11,722 nt of DNA, from NCBI GenBank assembly GCA_964495505.1, contig CAZBVM010000017.1, positions 1 through 11,722 on the forward strand, read 5' to 3'. This stretch comes from JACPHB01 sp964495505 (GTDB lineage Bacteria > Patescibacteriota > Minisyncoccia > UBA10092). The position numbers and the translations under genes are program-made. Below, one piece after another: positions 11,175 through 11,722 of this stretch (positions are counted from its first letter, which is position 1; every line of letters starts with the position of its first letter). The notes beneath the pieces were generated by a model that was not told where the DNA came from, ran no database searches, and saw only the letters and a program-made list of their open reading frames with translations.

Positions 11175-11225
11175 GGCGAGAGTCGCCATGTCATTCGACA
11201 TGGCGCCCTATCGAATGATAGGGCG
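11175..11225. repeat. Tandem palindromes at the end of the GIY-YIG gene
   Basis: ggcga-gag-tcgcc (11175-11187) is followed by cgccatgtc (11184-11192)/gacatggcg (11197-11205) with loop attc, and by cgccctatc (11204-11212)/gatagggcg (11217-11225) with loop gaat. The last hairpin encodes the final residues RPIIR and the stop codon of the GIY-YIG gene. The middle one shares the ATGTC...GACAT arms seen at 2044 and 5770. Confidence 0.85.
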
Positions 11226-11636
11226 AACCAGTAAGCTTTTTTCTAATATATCGCGACACTGCTGTCTGAATAATCTTTTACCCTCTGTCGTCTTGAGAAA
11301 TTTTTCTCTTCTAACGGCATCTGTTTTGAGCAAATAAGACTCATAGCCGATGAGTTTTAGCGGACGTAAATTTTTAGTGTAATCAACTTTACCTGTATCG
11401 TGTTCGCCCTTTCTTCTTTTTAAATCGTTAGTTGAACCGGTGTAAATTTTTTTATTCTCCTTCGCCAAATACCCCGCGGCTTGCCGCGGGGATGGAGGCG
11501 AGGAGAATAACCCTTCCGAAGCTCGCCGAAGGCGAGCGAAGGAGGGTATTCGGCTTCGGAAGAATTCCGCAAGATACCGCGCAGCTTTGCTGCGCGGAGC
11601 TTCATTTTTAAGCAATAGAAAATATACATAATACAT
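11208..11636 (-). CDS. GIY-YIG endonuclease-like protein interrupted in frame by palindromic repeats
   Basis: GIY-YIG domain proteins of the short UvrC-like/YhbQ type cut DNA; stand-alone members of about 85-100 residues are common. This 142-residue protein has MYYVYFLLLK (first motif strand) at 1-10 and KIYTGSTNDLKRR at 63-75 (YIG changed to YTG, with the conserved Arg). KLIGYESYLLKTDAVRREKFLK at 94-115 then contains the catalytic Glu (Glu111) after RR. Residues 13-59, rich in Ala, Arg, Ser and Pro, are foreign to the family and are encoded by three palindromes. They sit in the turn between the GIY and YIG strands, at the edge of the active site, so activity is doubtful. The start at 11636 faces the candidate RNase P RNA. 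No ribosome site is visible. Confidence 0.75.
   Translation of the reverse strand: MYYVYFLLLKNEAPRSKAARYLAEFFRSRIPSFARLRRASEGLFSSPPSPRQAAGYLAKENKKIYTGSTNDLKRRKGEHDTGKVDYTKNLRPLKLIGYESYLLKTDAVRREKFLKTTEGKRLFRQQCRDILEKSLLVRPIIR
11472..11597. repeat. Palindromic repeat cluster inside the GIY-YIG gene
   Basis: Three structures lie in a row. ccccgcggc/gccgcgggg is at 11472-11491 (9-bp stem, TT loop). A nested hairpin has outer arms cttccgaag/cttcggaag (11513-11521, 11554-11562) and inner arms gctcgcc/ggcgagc (11521-11537). ccgcgcagc/gctgcgcgg is at 11577-11597 (9-bp stem, TTT loop). GC content is far above the surrounding gene. Confidence 0.9.
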
Positions 11637-11654
11637 AAAGTGCTCTATTCTTGA

Positions 11655-11722
11655 ATTAGTGCGAACCCATTTCGCCGCCGCAGGCGGCGAGGAAGTCCCC
11701 CCGCGAAAATCCGGAAAGGCGG
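11655..11722 (+). ncRNA. rnpB: Possible 5' part of RNase P RNA (truncated by window end)
   Basis: RNase P RNA is the catalytic RNA that trims tRNA 5' leaders. A GC-rich 8-bp hairpin (11672-11679 with 11683-11690), which could be P3, runs directly into GAGGAAGTCC at 11689-11698. This resembles the conserved P4 sequence GAGGAAAGTCC with one A less, in the expected place just after P3. The following ccccccgcg...cggaaaggcgg could start P5 and later stems. P1/P2 and the 3' half cannot be checked because the window ends. Given the many GC-rich palindromes here, a repeat mimic is possible. The exact 5' end is unknown. Confidence 0.4.

Overview
The window looks like a chromosome segment of a Candidate Phyla Radiation bacterium (Patescibacteria, most like Parcubacteria). 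The grounds are minimal gene lengths, weak or missing Shine-Dalgarno sites, many short palindromic repeats lying both between and inside genes, a heptanucleotide tandem repeat, and a divided comEC. TGA ends at least one gene (95-499), so the standard bacterial code fits and the Gracilibacteria-type recoding does not. The lineage call is inference from style and gene content, because no marker phylogeny could be run.

Layout. 1-1537 is an AT-rich accessory stretch: the tail of a probable DUF559 nuclease gene, a nucleoside deoxyribosyltransferase-like gene, a three-hairpin repeat element, a complete DUF559 nuclease gene, a short CPBP-type membrane protease gene and a second copy of the repeat element. 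It reads as roughly two units of 'nuclease + cargo gene + repeat'. 1553-6693 is a housekeeping run on the + strand: ybeY (rRNA maturation), ftsA and ftsZ (cell division), then comEC divided into a membrane channel gene and a separate metallo-beta-lactamase gene (DNA uptake). ftsZ overlaps comEC by 14 bases, which suggests translational coupling. 6755-7213 (-) is a second nucleoside-hydrolase/transferase-like gene, divergent from an enlarged ndk (7320-7910, +).

7911-8253 has no protein gene. It holds a candidate structured small RNA, a 42-bp perfect palindrome that can terminate transcription both ways, and three more hairpins. On the - strand follow tRNA-Pro(GGG) and rpmB, only 4 bases apart. 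A 98-base inverted repeat separates rpmB from a site-2 (M50) protease gene (+). Next come a strong promoter with an immediate terminator-like hairpin, a secreted 3D-domain protein, and a clear indoleamine 2,3-dioxygenase homologue, which is unexpected in such an organism. The right end has a GIY-YIG endonuclease gene (-) interrupted in frame by palindromic repeats, and what looks like the 5' part of RNase P RNA running off the window.

The main novelty is the behaviour of the palindromic repeats. They sit inside ybeY, both comEC parts and the GIY-YIG gene without breaking the frame. They supply start codons (ftsA, the comEC beta-lactamase part) and stop codons (the CPBP gene, the GIY-YIG gene), and one class flanks a DUF559 nuclease that could be its partner. 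This is a reading of the sequence plus inference; no database search was possible.
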